Positions 8,394 through 17,760 of a stretch of DNA of 64,000 bases are shown here, piece by piece. The stretch's first letter is position 1, and the number at the start of each line of letters is the position of its first letter. Both the position numbers and the translations under genes were made by a program. The notes under the pieces were generated by a model that was not told the DNA's origin, made no database searches, and saw only the letters and a program-made list of their open reading frames with translations. Origin of the DNA: AP-15 sp963832875 (GTDB lineage: Bacteria; Pseudomonadota; Alphaproteobacteria; ATCC43930; CGMCC-115725); contig CAWHWB010000010.1 in assembly GCA_963832875.1 (NCBI GenBank), positions 62,001 through 126,000 on the forward strand. The letters run 5' to 3'.

Positions 8394-8544
8394 CTGCGGC
8401 TGTCCTGGGCGGAAACCGGGATCACTCTCCGGGAACGGCCGGAGGGGCGCAATGCGAAATGCGGCGGCTTCCCCTCGGCGCAGGTCGCGCTATGCTGGCC
8501 GCCGGAATGCGATCCTAGCGGTCGCTGCTGCACGGAGCCCGCCG

Positions 8545-9042
8545 ATGCCCGATCCCGAGAACGCCCACCGGTTCGAGTTTATCTCGATCGACGGCGAGAA
8601 GCTGCCGCTCAACGCCTGGCGCGGCCGGCCGGTGCTGGTGGTCAACACCGCTTCCTATTGCGGCTACACCCCGCAATACCGCGGGCTCGAAGCCCTGTGG
8701 CAACGCTATCGCGACCGCGGCCTCATTGTGCTCGGAGTGCCGTCGAACGATTTCGGCCAGCAGGAGCCGGGGTCGGCGCCCGAGATCAAGAAATTCTGCG
8801 AGACCAACTACGCGGTCGACTTTCCGCTGGCGCAAAAATGCCGGGTTGTCGGCGACGAGGCTCATCCGTTCTATCGCTGGATCGCCGACAGCCTCGGCGA
8901 GGCCGGAACACCGCGCTGGAATTTCCACAAATTCCTGATCGCCCCCGATGGCGAGATGGCCGGCGCCTGGCCATCGCAGGTCGCGCCGAGCGATCCCCGC
9001 ATCACCGGCGAAATCGACCGCCTGCTGCCGGCGGTAAGTTGA
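8545..9042 (+). CDS. Glutathione/thioredoxin peroxidase (GPx family)
   Basis: 165 residues from ATG 8545; the frame is open further upstream but homology begins here. Peroxidatic cysteine C39 sits in NTASYCGYTPQY; the partners of the catalytic tetrad are Q73 in NDFGQQEPG and W125-N126 in RWNFHKF. C85 in IKKFCETNY is in the place of the resolving cysteine of thioredoxin-dependent members, so thioredoxin is the likelier reductant. It removes hydrogen peroxide or lipid peroxides in the cytoplasm. It is convergent with the adenylate cyclase gene, with a two-base gap. Confidence 0.94.
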   Translation: MPDPENAHRFEFISIDGEKLPLNAWRGRPVLVVNTASYCGYTPQYRGLEALWQRYRDRGLIVLGVPSNDFGQQEPGSAPEIKKFCETNYAVDFPLAQKCRVVGDEAHPFYRWIADSLGEAGTPRWNFHKFLIAPDGEMAGAWPSQVAPSDPRITGEIDRLLPAVS

Positions 9043-9044
9043 GG

Positions 9045-10745
9045 TCAGGCAGGGGCTGCCTCGGCGCGACGAGATGGCGTAGCGGCGGGTGCGGGCAATT
9101 CGGCGGCGGTCGCCAGGGTTCGGACCGCCAGCGTCTCGCGCTTGCCGCGGATCTCGATTTCCTGGTGCGGGAAGGCGGAGAGGTCGAAGCCGGCGCGCCG
9201 CGCCACCTCCTCGGAGACCACCAGCTCGACGCCAAATTCCTTGGTCAGCTCTTCGAGGCGACTGGCGGTGTTGACCGCATCGCCAATCGCGGTGATCGCG
9301 GTGGCGCCGCCATAGCCCATCTCGCCGATGATGATCGGTCCGGCGTGGATGCCGATGCCGATGCGCAGCGGCTGTTCGATTTCGTCGCGCAACGAGGCGT
9401 TGAGCTCACTCATCCGCTGCGACATCAGCTGGGCGGCGACCAGCGCTTCGCGGCAGCCCGCCTGCGCGCCGCTTTCGATGCCGAACAATGCCATGACCCC
9501 GTCGCCGAGAAACTTGTCAACACGCCCGCCGGCGCTCTCGACCGCGCGCCCGACGGCGGCGAAATAGCGGTTGAGGATGAACACCACGTCGTAGGGCAGC
9601 CGCCCTTCGGAAAGTGCGGTAAAGCCGCGGATGTCGGCGAATAGGATCGCGATCTCGCGCTCGCTGCCCTGCGCGAAGTCGACCCGGCGACGCCCGTCCA
9701 TGGCATAAGCAAAGGGCGGCAGCAGCGGCGTCACCTCGACCGCACCCTTCGGCCGCAACTGGCAGGCGAGCCGCACGTTGGGGGTGGCGCCGATGCGGCG
9801 CAGCACGCGACGCTCGGTGTCACCGGGCGGATCGATGCCGCCGATCTCGCCACGCACCCGCACCCGGCACGTCGAGCAACGGCCGCGGCCGCCGCACACA
9901 TGGGCGTGCGGAACGCCAAGCAGCCGACTCGCCTCGAGCACGCTGGTGCCGGGGACCACTTCGATGCGGCGGCCGTCGGGATAGCCGATGCGCACCAGGC
10001 CATGGCTGCGCTGCCACAGCCGGCGTATGAGCCGAGCCAGCAGCACGGCGGCGATCGAGCCGGCGAAGAACCATACGAGAATCGCACCGATCTGCTCGAG
10101 TTGCAGCGCCACTGCCGGCGACGGCAGGCGCATATGGGTAAAGGCGGCGCGGGTCCAGGCCGGATCGGCGGCAAGTGCGGCGACTTGCCGCCCGGCTTCG
10201 ATCGCGCCGAGCAAGGACAGCACCGGCACCAGCACCGCAACGACGAGCGCGCCTGGGTGCACCCGTGCGTACCACGGCCGGACCCGCAGCCAATAATGCA
10301 GACCGATCATCGCGTGGCTCCAGGCGACTATCAGGGTCAGCAGCTGCAGCACGCCGCGCTGGGGCGCATGAACGAAATAGTTCCACAACACGTATGTGTA
10401 ATACAAATCGTAGGTGCCGAAAAAACTGTCGGAGATGCGGGTCCCGACGACGTGACGGGCGAGCAGGATCGGAATCGCGAAGCCGAGCCCGATCTGCAAC
10501 AGCTCGCCGGCGCGCAACCGCAGGGTCCGTCGCTCCCATAACGCCCACAGCGCCAGGGTGTAGTGCGCGAGGAAGCTGCCATAGAGCAGCGCCTGCGCCA
10601 CCGGGTTCGACCAGAAGCGAAAGACGTAGACGAGCACGTCTTCCATCGCCGTCAGCGATATGAGGCCTACGGCATGGTTCAAGAGATGCATCGTCACATA
10701 GGCGAGCATCACGACGCCCGAAAAAAGCCGCACTCGGCGGATCAT
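9045..10745 (-). CDS. Membrane adenylate cyclase with SdhC-like anchor and [2Fe-2S] domain
   Basis: 566 residues in three modules. Residues 1-245 form about six helices with histidines at H20, H24, H61, H98, H126, H144 and H150, resembling the heme-b anchor of succinate dehydrogenase. Residues 250-345 form a plant-type ferredoxin domain with cluster ligands C284, C290, C293 and C328. Residues 360-545 form a class III cyclase domain with metal ligands D371 (FADIRGF) and D415 (LGDGVMALFG), substrate residues K411 and T485 (Lys-Thr pair, class IIIb-like), and transition-state N492 and R496. All catalytic residues are present, so it should make cAMP. The anchor resembles that of the quinone/redox-responsive CyaC of Sinorhizobium meliloti. 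The ferredoxin module suggests an extra redox input; this is inference. Confidence 0.9.
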   Translation of the reverse strand: MIRRVRLFSGVVMLAYVTMHLLNHAVGLISLTAMEDVLVYVFRFWSNPVAQALLYGSFLAHYTLALWALWERRTLRLRAGELLQIGLGFAIPILLARHVVGTRISDSFFGTYDLYYTYVLWNYFVHAPQRGVLQLLTLIVAWSHAMIGLHYWLRVRPWYARVHPGALVVAVLVPVLSLLGAIEAGRQVAALAADPAWTRAAFTHMRLPSPAVALQLEQIGAILVWFFAGSIAAVLLARLIRRLWQRSHGLVRIGYPDGRRIEVVPGTSVLEASRLLGVPHAHVCGGRGRCSTCRVRVRGEIGGIDPPGDTERRVLRRIGATPNVRLACQLRPKGAVEVTPLLPPFAYAMDGRRRVDFAQGSEREIAILFADIRGFTALSEGRLPYDVVFILNRYFAAVGRAVESAGGRVDKFLGDGVMALFGIESGAQAGCREALVAAQLMSQRMSELNASLRDEIEQPLRIGIGIHAGPIIIGEMGYGGATAITAIGDAVNTASRLEELTKEFGVELVVSEEVARRAGFDLSAFPHQEIEIRGKRETLAVRTLATAAELPAPAATPSRRAEAAPA

Positions 10746-10916
10746 TGGGCCGCCCGGAGGGGATGCTTCCCGATCGCGAACTCCGCCGCCGCGTGGTCAG
10801 CCGAGCGCATTCTGGCCGCCCGCATCTCGGCCGCCCGCAATGCTGCGCGCTTGCGCCGCACTGCGCGGATTGGCGGAGAATGGCAAAACGTCGCGGCCAT
10901 GCTAGGGGCCTGCTCT

Positions 10917-11879
10917 ATGCTGGAGATCCGTCATCTGGTCAAACATTTCGGCCCGCTGGTCGCGGTCGACGACGTGTCGTTCACGGTGCCGCGCGGCGAG
11001 GTCCTGGGCTTCCTCGGCCCGAACGGTGCCGGTAAATCGACGACGATGAAGATGATCACCGGCTTTGTCGCGCCAACCGCCGGCACCGCGATCGTCTGCG
11101 GCCACGACATCGCCCGCGAGCCGATCGCTGCTAAGCGCTGCATCGGCTATCTGCCCGAAGGCGCCCCCGCCTATCCCGATATGACGCCCGCCGAGTTTCT
11201 CGGCTTCATCGCCCATATCCGCGGCTTTGCCGGACGCGAGGCCGAGCTGCGCATCGGCCGGGTGGTCGGGATGATCCATATCGGCGAGGTCATGAACCAG
11301 CCGATCGAGACGTTGTCGAAGGGCTACCGGCGCCGGGTAGGGGTGGCACAGGCATTGCTCCACGATCCGCAGGTGCTGATCCTCGACGAGCCGACCGACG
11401 GGCTCGACCCCAACCAAAAGTACGAGATGCGCCGGATCATCGAGGCGATGCGTCCCGACAAGGCTATCATCATCTCGACCCATCTGCTCGAAGAGGTCGA
11501 GGCGGTATGCAGCCGGGCAATCATCATCGCGCACGGCCGGGTTCTCGCCGACGCGACCCCGGCCGAACTCGCCCGGCGCTCGCGCCACCACAATGCGGTG
11601 CGCCTCGTCGTCGCCGGCGGCGAGCCTGCGCAGATCCGGGCCGAGCTTTTGCGCCTGCCCGCGGTGACCGCGGTTGAGCCGGTCATCGACAGCGAAGGCG
11701 ACGCGCTGATGGTGTTCCCGCGCGGCGGCGAGGATGTCGTCGCCGATGTTGCCGACCTCGTCCGCGCCCATCGCTGGCAGGTGGCGCTGCTGCGGGTCGA
11801 GCGCGGCCGGCTCGACGATGTCTTTCGCGAAATCACCACCGCACCCGCCGAGACCGCTCCGCTCGCCGCTGCCGCCTGA
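10917..11879 (+). CDS. ABC transporter ATP-binding protein (GldA-like)
   Basis: 320 residues from ATG 10917 (MLEIRHLVKHFG); an in-frame ATG at 10899 is the alternative. Walker A is GPNGAGKST near 34-42, the signature is LSKGYRRRVGVAQALLHDP, followed by Walker B VLILDEPTDGLDP and the H-loop STHLLEEVE. It belongs to the ABC-2 drug/polysaccharide export subfamily, closest in layout to GldA. It is the first of four collinear genes; the permease starts 6 bases later. The divergent spacer to the cyclase is 171 bases. Confidence 0.94.
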   Translation: MLEIRHLVKHFGPLVAVDDVSFTVPRGEVLGFLGPNGAGKSTTMKMITGFVAPTAGTAIVCGHDIAREPIAAKRCIGYLPEGAPAYPDMTPAEFLGFIAHIRGFAGREAELRIGRVVGMIHIGEVMNQPIETLSKGYRRRVGVAQALLHDPQVLILDEPTDGLDPNQKYEMRRIIEAMRPDKAIIISTHLLEEVEAVCSRAIIIAHGRVLADATPAELARRSRHHNAVRLVVAGGEPAQIRAELLRLPAVTAVEPVIDSEGDALMVFPRGGEDVVADVADLVRAHRWQVALLRVERGRLDDVFREITTAPAETAPLAAAA

Positions 11880-11885
11880 GCTGCC

Positions 11886-12620
11886 ATGCGCAATGTCCTG
11901 ACCATCTTTCGCCGCGAGCTGGCGAGCTATTTCGCGACCCCGCTCGCTTACGTGTTCATCGTGATTTTTCTGGTCATGGCCGGGGTGCTGACTTTTTTCG
12001 TCGGCGATTTCTTCGCCCGCGGCCAGGCCGATCTGCAGCCCTTCTTTGCGTTTCATCCGTGGCTCTACCTGGTGCTGATCCCGGCCTTGTCGATGCGGCT
12101 GTGGGCCGAGGAGCGCAAGAGCGGGACGATCGAATTGTTCCTGACCCTGCCGATCCGCATGACCGAGGCCGTCATCGGGAAATTCCTTGCCGCCTGGTGC
12201 TTTGCCGGGATCGCGCTGGCGCTGACCTTTCCGTTCTGGATCACCGTCAATCTGCTGGGCCGCCCCGACAACGGGGTGATCCTGGCGAGCTATATCGGCA
12301 GCTGGCTGATGGCCGGCGCGCTCCTCGCCATCGGCGCCTGCATCTCGGCGGCGACCAAGAACCAGGTCATCGCCTTTGTCGTGACCGCGGCGATCTGCTT
12401 TGTCTTTACCGTCGCGGGCTCGCCGGTGGTGCTGGGGGTGTTCCAGGGCTGGGCGCCGCAATGGCTGATCGGGGCCGTCGCCCAGATGAGCTTTCTCGAC
12501 CATTTCAGTGCCATCACCCGCGGCGTCCTCGATGTCCGCGACGTCGCCTATTTCGTGTCGATCATGATCGCATTCCTGTTCGCCAACGCGATCCTCGTCG
12601 ATCTCGAAAAGGCCGAATGA
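11886..12620 (+). CDS. ABC-2 type permease (GldF-like)
   Basis: 244 residues with an N-terminal cytoplasmic segment (FRRELASYFATPLAY) and six predicted membrane helices. The loop WAEERKSGTIELFLTLP is the hallmark of ABC-2 permeases of the GldF/NosY/CcmB kind. It should pair with the ATPase encoded just upstream. The following gene starts one base after its stop, so translation is probably coupled. Confidence 0.93.
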   Translation: MRNVLTIFRRELASYFATPLAYVFIVIFLVMAGVLTFFVGDFFARGQADLQPFFAFHPWLYLVLIPALSMRLWAEERKSGTIELFLTLPIRMTEAVIGKFLAAWCFAGIALALTFPFWITVNLLGRPDNGVILASYIGSWLMAGALLAIGACISAATKNQVIAFVVTAAICFVFTVAGSPVVLGVFQGWAPQWLIGAVAQMSFLDHFSAITRGVLDVRDVAYFVSIMIAFLFANAILVDLEKAE

Positions 12621-12621
12621 G

Positions 12622-14574
12622 ATGAACTCGACTTCCCGCGCTCCCGGCTTTTTCAGCTCGCGCCGTGCGGTCGCGATTGCCGCGCTCGTCTGCATCGGGC
12701 TGATGCTCATTTCGGCCAACATCATCATCGGCCGGTTCTTTAATGGGCGCCTCGATCTGACCGCCGAGCACCTCTACACCTTGTCGCCCGGCACGCTGCA
12801 CACGCTGGCGCGGATCGACGAGCCGATCACGCTGCGCTTTTATTATTCGAACCGGCTCGGCGACGAGGTCCCGGCCTATGGCGTCTATGCCGCGCGGGTG
12901 CGCCAATTGCTCGAGCAGTACGTCGCCGCGGCGCATGGCAAGCTGCGCCTTGAAACCTACGATCCCCAGCCGTTTTCGAGTGTCGAGGACCAGGCCGTGG
13001 CCTTCGGCCTGCAGGCGGTGCCGCTCGACAGCGAGGGCGACCAGGTCTATTTCGGGCTCGCTGGCACCAACTCGACCGACGACCAGCAGGTCATCGCGTT
13101 CTTTTCGCCGGAGCGCGAGCGCTTTCTCGAATACGATCTGACCAAGCTCGTGCACAGCCTCGCCTTCCCCAAAAAGACCGTGGTCGGGTTGATCAGCAGC
13201 CTGCCGCTCGAAGGCGACATGATGGCGATGATGCAGGGCCGGCCAAGCAAGCCGATGGCCGTGATCCAGCAATTGCAGCAACTCGACAAGGTCGAGCCCC
13301 TCGGCAGCGGTCTCAGCGCCATCCCCGCCGATGTCGACGTCTTGATGCTGGTGCATCCGCAGCACCTCCAGCCAAAGACCATGTTCGCGATCGACCAGTT
13401 TGTGCTGAAGGGCGGCAAGGCGCTGATCTTCGTCGACCCGCACTCCGAATTGCAGGCCTCGCAGCCGAGCCAGGCCAACCCGCCGGGCGCATCGACCGCC
13501 AGCAACCTCGCGCCGCTGTTCAAGACTTGGGGCTTTACAATGTCGTCCCGGTATGTGGCCGGCGACCGTCGCGACGCGCAGGAGGTCAGCGTGCCGGTGC
13601 CGGGACATGGCGACGAGCCGCTCGATTATGTGGCCTGGCTCGACTTGCACGCCGTAAACCTCAACCGCAGCGACATGATCACCGCCGATCTGAGCCACAT
13701 CGACTTGGCCTCGGCCGGGATCCTGACCCCCCTTCCCGGCGCCAAGACGACGTTCGAGCCGCTGATTTGGACCTCGCGCGATTCGAGTAAGATTCCGGTC
13801 GACAAGCTCGACGGCATGCCCGACGTCGCCGGCCTGCTCGCCGATTTCAAGCCCAGCGGCAAGCGCTACATCCTCGCCGCCCACGTCACCGGCATGGTCG
13901 ACACCGCGTTTCCGGGCGGCCCGCCGAAAGGCGCACCGAATGCGCCGGCGGCCAAGCCGGGTGCCGTGAAAGGCGCTGCCGGACCGGGTTGGCTGAAACA
14001 GTCGGCCCATCCGATCAATGTCGTCGTCGTCGCCGACACCGACATGCTCGACGACCGGCTCTGGGTACAGAGCCAGAATTTCTTCGGTCAGCAGGTCATC
14101 GTGCCGATCGCCAACAACGGCGATTTTGTCGCCAATGCGATCGACGTCCTCGCCGGCGGCCAGGATCTAATCGGCCTGCGCAGTCGCGGCACCGCGACCC
14201 GCCCGTTCGAGGTCGTCGACCGCCTCCAGCGCCAGGCCCAGGCGCGCTATAGCGCCGAAGAGCAAGGGCTGCAGGCCAAGCTCAAAGACACCGAAGCCCA
14301 GCTCGCCAACCTGACCGGGAAGAACGAGGCCGGCGCTCCGGCCGCGCTCTCGTCCGAGCAGAGCAAGGCGGTCGAGAACTTCCGCGCCGAGATGCTGCAA
14401 ACCCGCCGTCAGCTGCGCGATGTGCAGGCGGCATTGCGCAGCAAAATCCAAGAGCTGAAGGAGAAGCTCGAATTCCTCGACATTGCGCTGGTCCCGATCA
14501 TCGTCGCGGCGGCGGCGATCATCGTCGGCGCGGTCCGCGTCAGGCGCCGGCGCCGGCGCACGGTGGAAGTGTGA
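12622..14574 (+). CDS. GldG-like ABC-associated membrane protein
   Basis: 650 residues. One helix near the N-terminus (about 14-34), a large extracytoplasmic domain beginning with DLTAEHLYTLSPGTLHTL typical of GldG/DUF4350-like proteins, a coiled-coil-prone stretch (about 535-620), and a final helix followed by a basic tail (VRVRRRRRR). Non-gliding proteobacteria carry this GldA-GldF-GldG set, and its substrate is not established; the periplasmic domain resembles a degenerate glutamine-amidotransferase-like fold. A proline/alanine linker lies at about 434-455. Confidence 0.88.
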   Translation: MNSTSRAPGFFSSRRAVAIAALVCIGLMLISANIIIGRFFNGRLDLTAEHLYTLSPGTLHTLARIDEPITLRFYYSNRLGDEVPAYGVYAARVRQLLEQYVAAAHGKLRLETYDPQPFSSVEDQAVAFGLQAVPLDSEGDQVYFGLAGTNSTDDQQVIAFFSPERERFLEYDLTKLVHSLAFPKKTVVGLISSLPLEGDMMAMMQGRPSKPMAVIQQLQQLDKVEPLGSGLSAIPADVDVLMLVHPQHLQPKTMFAIDQFVLKGGKALIFVDPHSELQASQPSQANPPGASTASNLAPLFKTWGFTMSSRYVAGDRRDAQEVSVPVPGHGDEPLDYVAWLDLHAVNLNRSDMITADLSHIDLASAGILTPLPGAKTTFEPLIWTSRDSSKIPVDKLDGMPDVAGLLADFKPSGKRYILAAHVTGMVDTAFPGGPPKGAPNAPAAKPGAVKGAAGPGWLKQSAHPINVVVVADTDMLDDRLWVQSQNFFGQQVIVPIANNGDFVANAIDVLAGGQDLIGLRSRGTATRPFEVVDRLQRQAQARYSAEEQGLQAKLKDTEAQLANLTGKNEAGAPAALSSEQSKAVENFRAEMLQTRRQLRDVQAALRSKIQELKEKLEFLDIALVPIIVAAAAIIVGAVRVRRRRRRTVEV

Positions 14575-14602
14575 GCCGCACCGCACGCAACGAGAGGGCG
14601 CC

Positions 14603-15622
14603 ATGCAGAAACGCAGCCTGATCCCTATGGCCGCTGCGACCGTTGTGCTGGTGGCTGCTGCGGCGGCGGCGCTCACCACCGGCGGCTATGGCAGTCGCCG
14701 CGCGACCGACCGAACTGCGCTTCCGGGTCTAGCGGACAAGCTCGCGGAGGTTGCTTCGGTTGCGGTTCGGCGCACCGGCCTGGATCTGACCTTTGTGCGC
14801 GACGGCAACGCCTGGCTCGTTGCGCAAAAGGGCGACTATCCCGCGGCGTCCGGGAAAATTCCTCGGATCGTGCTGGCGCTGGCCGACATGACCCTGGTCG
14901 AGCCCAAAACCCGCGAGCCCGATCTCTACCCGCGCCTCGAAGTCGAGGATCCTGGCAGGGGCAAATCAACCCTAGTCACGCTCAGGGACAAATCCTCGGC
15001 GGTGCTGGCCCGGCTGATCGTCGGCAAACAGCGCTACGACCGGCTCGGCGCCGGCAATAACGGGGTCTATGTCAGAAAGCCCGGCGACCCTCAATCGTGG
15101 CTGGCCCGCGGTTCGCTAGACTTCTCCGACGACATGGCCAACTGGCTCGACCGGAAGATCGTCGACATCCCCGACAGCCGGGTCTCCAAGGTGAGCCTGA
15201 CCCAGCCCGACGGTTCGACCCTGGTCCTTAGCCGGGCCGCGCCGAGCGCCAAATTCGTGGTTCTGGGAGCGCCGGCAAACGTCAAATACAAGGACGAGAC
15301 GGCTCTCGGCGAGCCGGCGATGGCGCTCGAAACCCTCGACCTCGACGATGTGCGGCCGGCGGCGAAATTGCCGGTGCCGGACAAGGGCGTGACTGCCGCG
15401 TCCTATACCAGCTTCGACGGGGTGACGGTCAGCCTCAAGCTGTTCCAGCACGACAACAAGAACTGGATCGCGCTCGCCGCCGCCGGTACCGGCAAAGCCG
15501 CGGCCGAGGCGAAGAAGATCGATGCTCGGGTAGCGCGCTGGGTCTATCAGATCCCATCCTACAAGGCGAAGATGATGGAGACCAAGCTCGCCGATCTGAT
15601 CGAACCGCCCAAGGGCTCCTGA
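14603..15622 (+). CDS. DUF4340 family protein, ABC-system partner
   Basis: 339 residues from ATG 14603. An N-terminal hydrophobic segment (about 7-27) serves as signal anchor; the rest is a periplasmic DUF4340 domain with repeated beta-rich units (ARLIVGKQRYDRLGAGNNGVY, WLDRKIVDIPDSRVSKVSL). DUF4340 genes regularly follow GldG-like genes, as here 28 bases downstream, so it is probably the fourth component of the same envelope system. No enzymatic motif is visible. Confidence 0.88.
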   Translation: MQKRSLIPMAAATVVLVAAAAAALTTGGYGSRRATDRTALPGLADKLAEVASVAVRRTGLDLTFVRDGNAWLVAQKGDYPAASGKIPRIVLALADMTLVEPKTREPDLYPRLEVEDPGRGKSTLVTLRDKSSAVLARLIVGKQRYDRLGAGNNGVYVRKPGDPQSWLARGSLDFSDDMANWLDRKIVDIPDSRVSKVSLTQPDGSTLVLSRAAPSAKFVVLGAPANVKYKDETALGEPAMALETLDLDDVRPAAKLPVPDKGVTAASYTSFDGVTVSLKLFQHDNKNWIALAAAGTGKAAAEAKKIDARVARWVYQIPSYKAKMMETKLADLIEPPKGS

Positions 15623-15738
15623 TCGATTTTCGGCATCGGGCCCCCGATCGGCGATACTGCCGCAGCGCAAACAGGTAGCGCGGCGTGGCGTCAACGGCTT
15701 AGATTTCGCCGACCTGGATCAACAAGGGGAAACGCAAC

Positions 15739-16839
15739 ATGGCCATCGGTGCGGAGCTTCTGACCGGCGCGCTCGCCGGCATCGCCTTTGTCGGCTGCAG
15801 CCTGGCGAAGGCCCGGCCGGCGCACGCCGCCCAGGGTCGTTCACAGCAAGGGCAGGGAAGTCCGGGAAGGCGGCGCGAGGTCGTCGTCAGCGGCAAGCGG
15901 GTCAAGACCGTCGATGTCCACGCCCACACCATCGTCCCGGAGGCGGCGGCGGTAATCAACCACCCGCTCGAGGCGCCGGGGCTGTTGTGGCAGAATCTCG
16001 GCGACCGCATCGCCGAGATGGATGCCGAGGGCATCGACGTGGAGGCGCTCAGCATCAACCCCTACTGGTATCGCGCCGAACGCGACGCGGCGGCCGAATT
16101 GATCAAGATCCAGAACGAGAAATTGGCCGAATTCTGCGCCGCCACCCCCGACCGCTTCGTCGCCTTCGCGACCGTGGCGTTGCAGCACCCGTCTCTCGCC
16201 GTCGAGCAGCTCGAACACGCAATCAAGAATTTGGGGCTGCGCGGCCTGTCGGTCGGCGGCAGCGTCGCTGGGCAGGAACTGGCCGACCCGAAATTCCACC
16301 CGGTCTGGGCCAAGGCCGAGGAGCTCGGCATCCTGATATTCATGCACCCGCTCGGCACCCGCGAGCTTGAACCGAGCGGCCGGCTCAAGGGCAGCGGCCT
16401 CTTGACCAACACGATCGGCAACCCGCTCGAAACCACGATCGCCTTGTCGCACCTGATCTTCGAAGGGACGCTCGACCGCTTTCCGGGGCTAAAGATCTGC
16501 GCGGCGCATGGCGGCGGCTTTCTGCCGTCCTACGCCAACCGCTCGGACGCGGTCATCACCACCTTCCCGAACCGGGTCGGCCCTTTGCCCAAGAAAAAGC
16601 CGACCCAATACCTGAAGGACGGTCAGCTCTATTTCGACTCGATCATGTTCACCGGAGAAGGAATGCGCCACCTGATCGCCGAGAGCGGCGTCGGCCAAAT
16701 CATGATCGGCACCGACTACCCGTTTCCATGGAACCAGGTTCCGGTCGATCACATCCTGTCGATCCCCGGCCTCAGCGACGACGACAAGATAGCCATCCTC
16801 GGCGGCACCGCCGCCAGGCTCCTCGGCATCGAGGCGTAA
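15739..16839 (+). CDS. Amidohydrolase family 2 (ACMSD-like), probably exported
   Basis: 366 residues. Metal-site residues of the ACMSD/amidohydrolase-2 barrel are present: H61 and H63 in DVHAHTIVP, H203 in FMHPLG, H257 in AAHGGGFLPSY and D326 in GTDYPF. Relatives are decarboxylases or hydrolases of aromatic carboxylates (2-amino-3-carboxymuconate semialdehyde, gamma-resorcylate). An N-terminal hydrophobic stretch ending in ARPAHA suggests a signal peptide, although an internal start cannot be excluded because the first 50 residues are not conserved. It stands alone, 116 bases after the DUF4340 gene. Confidence 0.87.
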   Translation: MAIGAELLTGALAGIAFVGCSLAKARPAHAAQGRSQQGQGSPGRRREVVVSGKRVKTVDVHAHTIVPEAAAVINHPLEAPGLLWQNLGDRIAEMDAEGIDVEALSINPYWYRAERDAAAELIKIQNEKLAEFCAATPDRFVAFATVALQHPSLAVEQLEHAIKNLGLRGLSVGGSVAGQELADPKFHPVWAKAEELGILIFMHPLGTRELEPSGRLKGSGLLTNTIGNPLETTIALSHLIFEGTLDRFPGLKICAAHGGGFLPSYANRSDAVITTFPNRVGPLPKKKPTQYLKDGQLYFDSIMFTGEGMRHLIAESGVGQIMIGTDYPFPWNQVPVDHILSIPGLSDDDKIAILGGTAARLLGIEA

Positions 16840-17016
16840 CGTGGGGGTCCGTTCGTTTCTTTCGCTGCTCTGACCAGAAAACCCGGCACAGGATCACGGC
16901 AAAGATTACGATCGTGCGATAGCCGTAATCGCAACGTATTGTCGCAATAGCGGAGCTGATGTGCGCGGCGCCGAGGTAAGCCGAAGCCATCAACCCCCGG
17001 CCGCTATGAACCGAGA

Positions 17017-17441
17017 ATGCCGATGGAGTTCCCGCGCACCGGCGGCTGCCTGTGCGCCAGGGTCCGCTATGAGATCACCGAAGCGCCGCAACTCGTCTAC
17101 ACCTGCCACTGCGCCGATTGTCAGCGTTTGACCAGCAGTGCTTTCTCGATGGGGATTGTCCTAACCGACAGGGCCTTTTGGCTCACCGGGATCGAGCCGC
17201 GATCGATTCGGAACATTGCCGACAGCGGGCGCGGGAAGATCAGCTGGGTGGTGTGCTCGGAGTGCGGCTGCTGGGTCTGCAGCGTGCCGGAGCCGGACGC
17301 TGGCGAGCGCCGTATACGGTGCGGCACGCTCGACGATACCTCCTGGCTGCGGCCAACGGCGCATTCTGGACCCGCAGCAAGCAACCTTGGCTCACCTTGC
17401 CGCAGGGCGATCAGATTTTCGAGACGCAGCCCGGCAGATGA
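17017..17441 (+). CDS. GFA-family (CENP-V type) zinc protein, one-base frameshift
   Basis: The N-terminal part has the zinc pattern of the GFA/CENP-V fold: GGCLCARVRYEI, CHCADCQR and CSECGCWV. Proteins of this family are usually called glutathione-dependent formaldehyde-activating enzyme-like; most have unproven function. As written the frame leaves homology after TLDDTSWLRPTAH. One base missing near 17365 restores the standard ending WTRSKQPWLTLPQGDQIFE, with a stop at 17439-17441 and a total of 141 residues. The uncorrected frame would run on to 17604 with an unrelated tail. The extent given is the corrected one. Confidence 0.8.
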
Positions 17442-17760
17442 GAATTCTCCCGCAGCCAAGGCGGACGGTGGCGCCGGCACGAAGCCGGAAGAGGGGATCT
17501 CAGCGACCCGGTACGGATGCGGCGGCGCAGCCGGGCTGATTAACCTGACCGCGAATTCTGCTGTAGATTCGCTGTATTCGGGAACTCAGAAGCGGAGTCT
17601 ATAAACTGTCGGTTGGGTTGGGCGCGCCTCCATGTCGCCAAATGCAGCGGGCCGCTGATATAACGGTCTCCGCAGCCGCCCAGACGGAGCCCGGCGGACC
17701 GGGAGCGGCTGGAGGCGAGAGCTTGAACCGCAAAGGCCGCAGGCGGGCGGGAGGAAGGAC
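17442..17760. other. Non-coding spacer before the GMC gene
   Basis: About 320 bases hold no convincing gene once the GFA frame is corrected. A TATAAC hexamer at 17659-17664 could be a -10 element for the downstream gene but lacks a clear -35 partner. A strong ribosome site, ggaggaaggac, directly precedes the ATG at 17761. Confidence 0.4.

Noticed and set aside
16772..16993. A 73-codon minus-strand frame with a hydrophobic stretch between the amidohydrolase and GFA genes
   Set aside because: No ribosome site, poor start context, and the last third is the shadow of the amidohydrolase gene.
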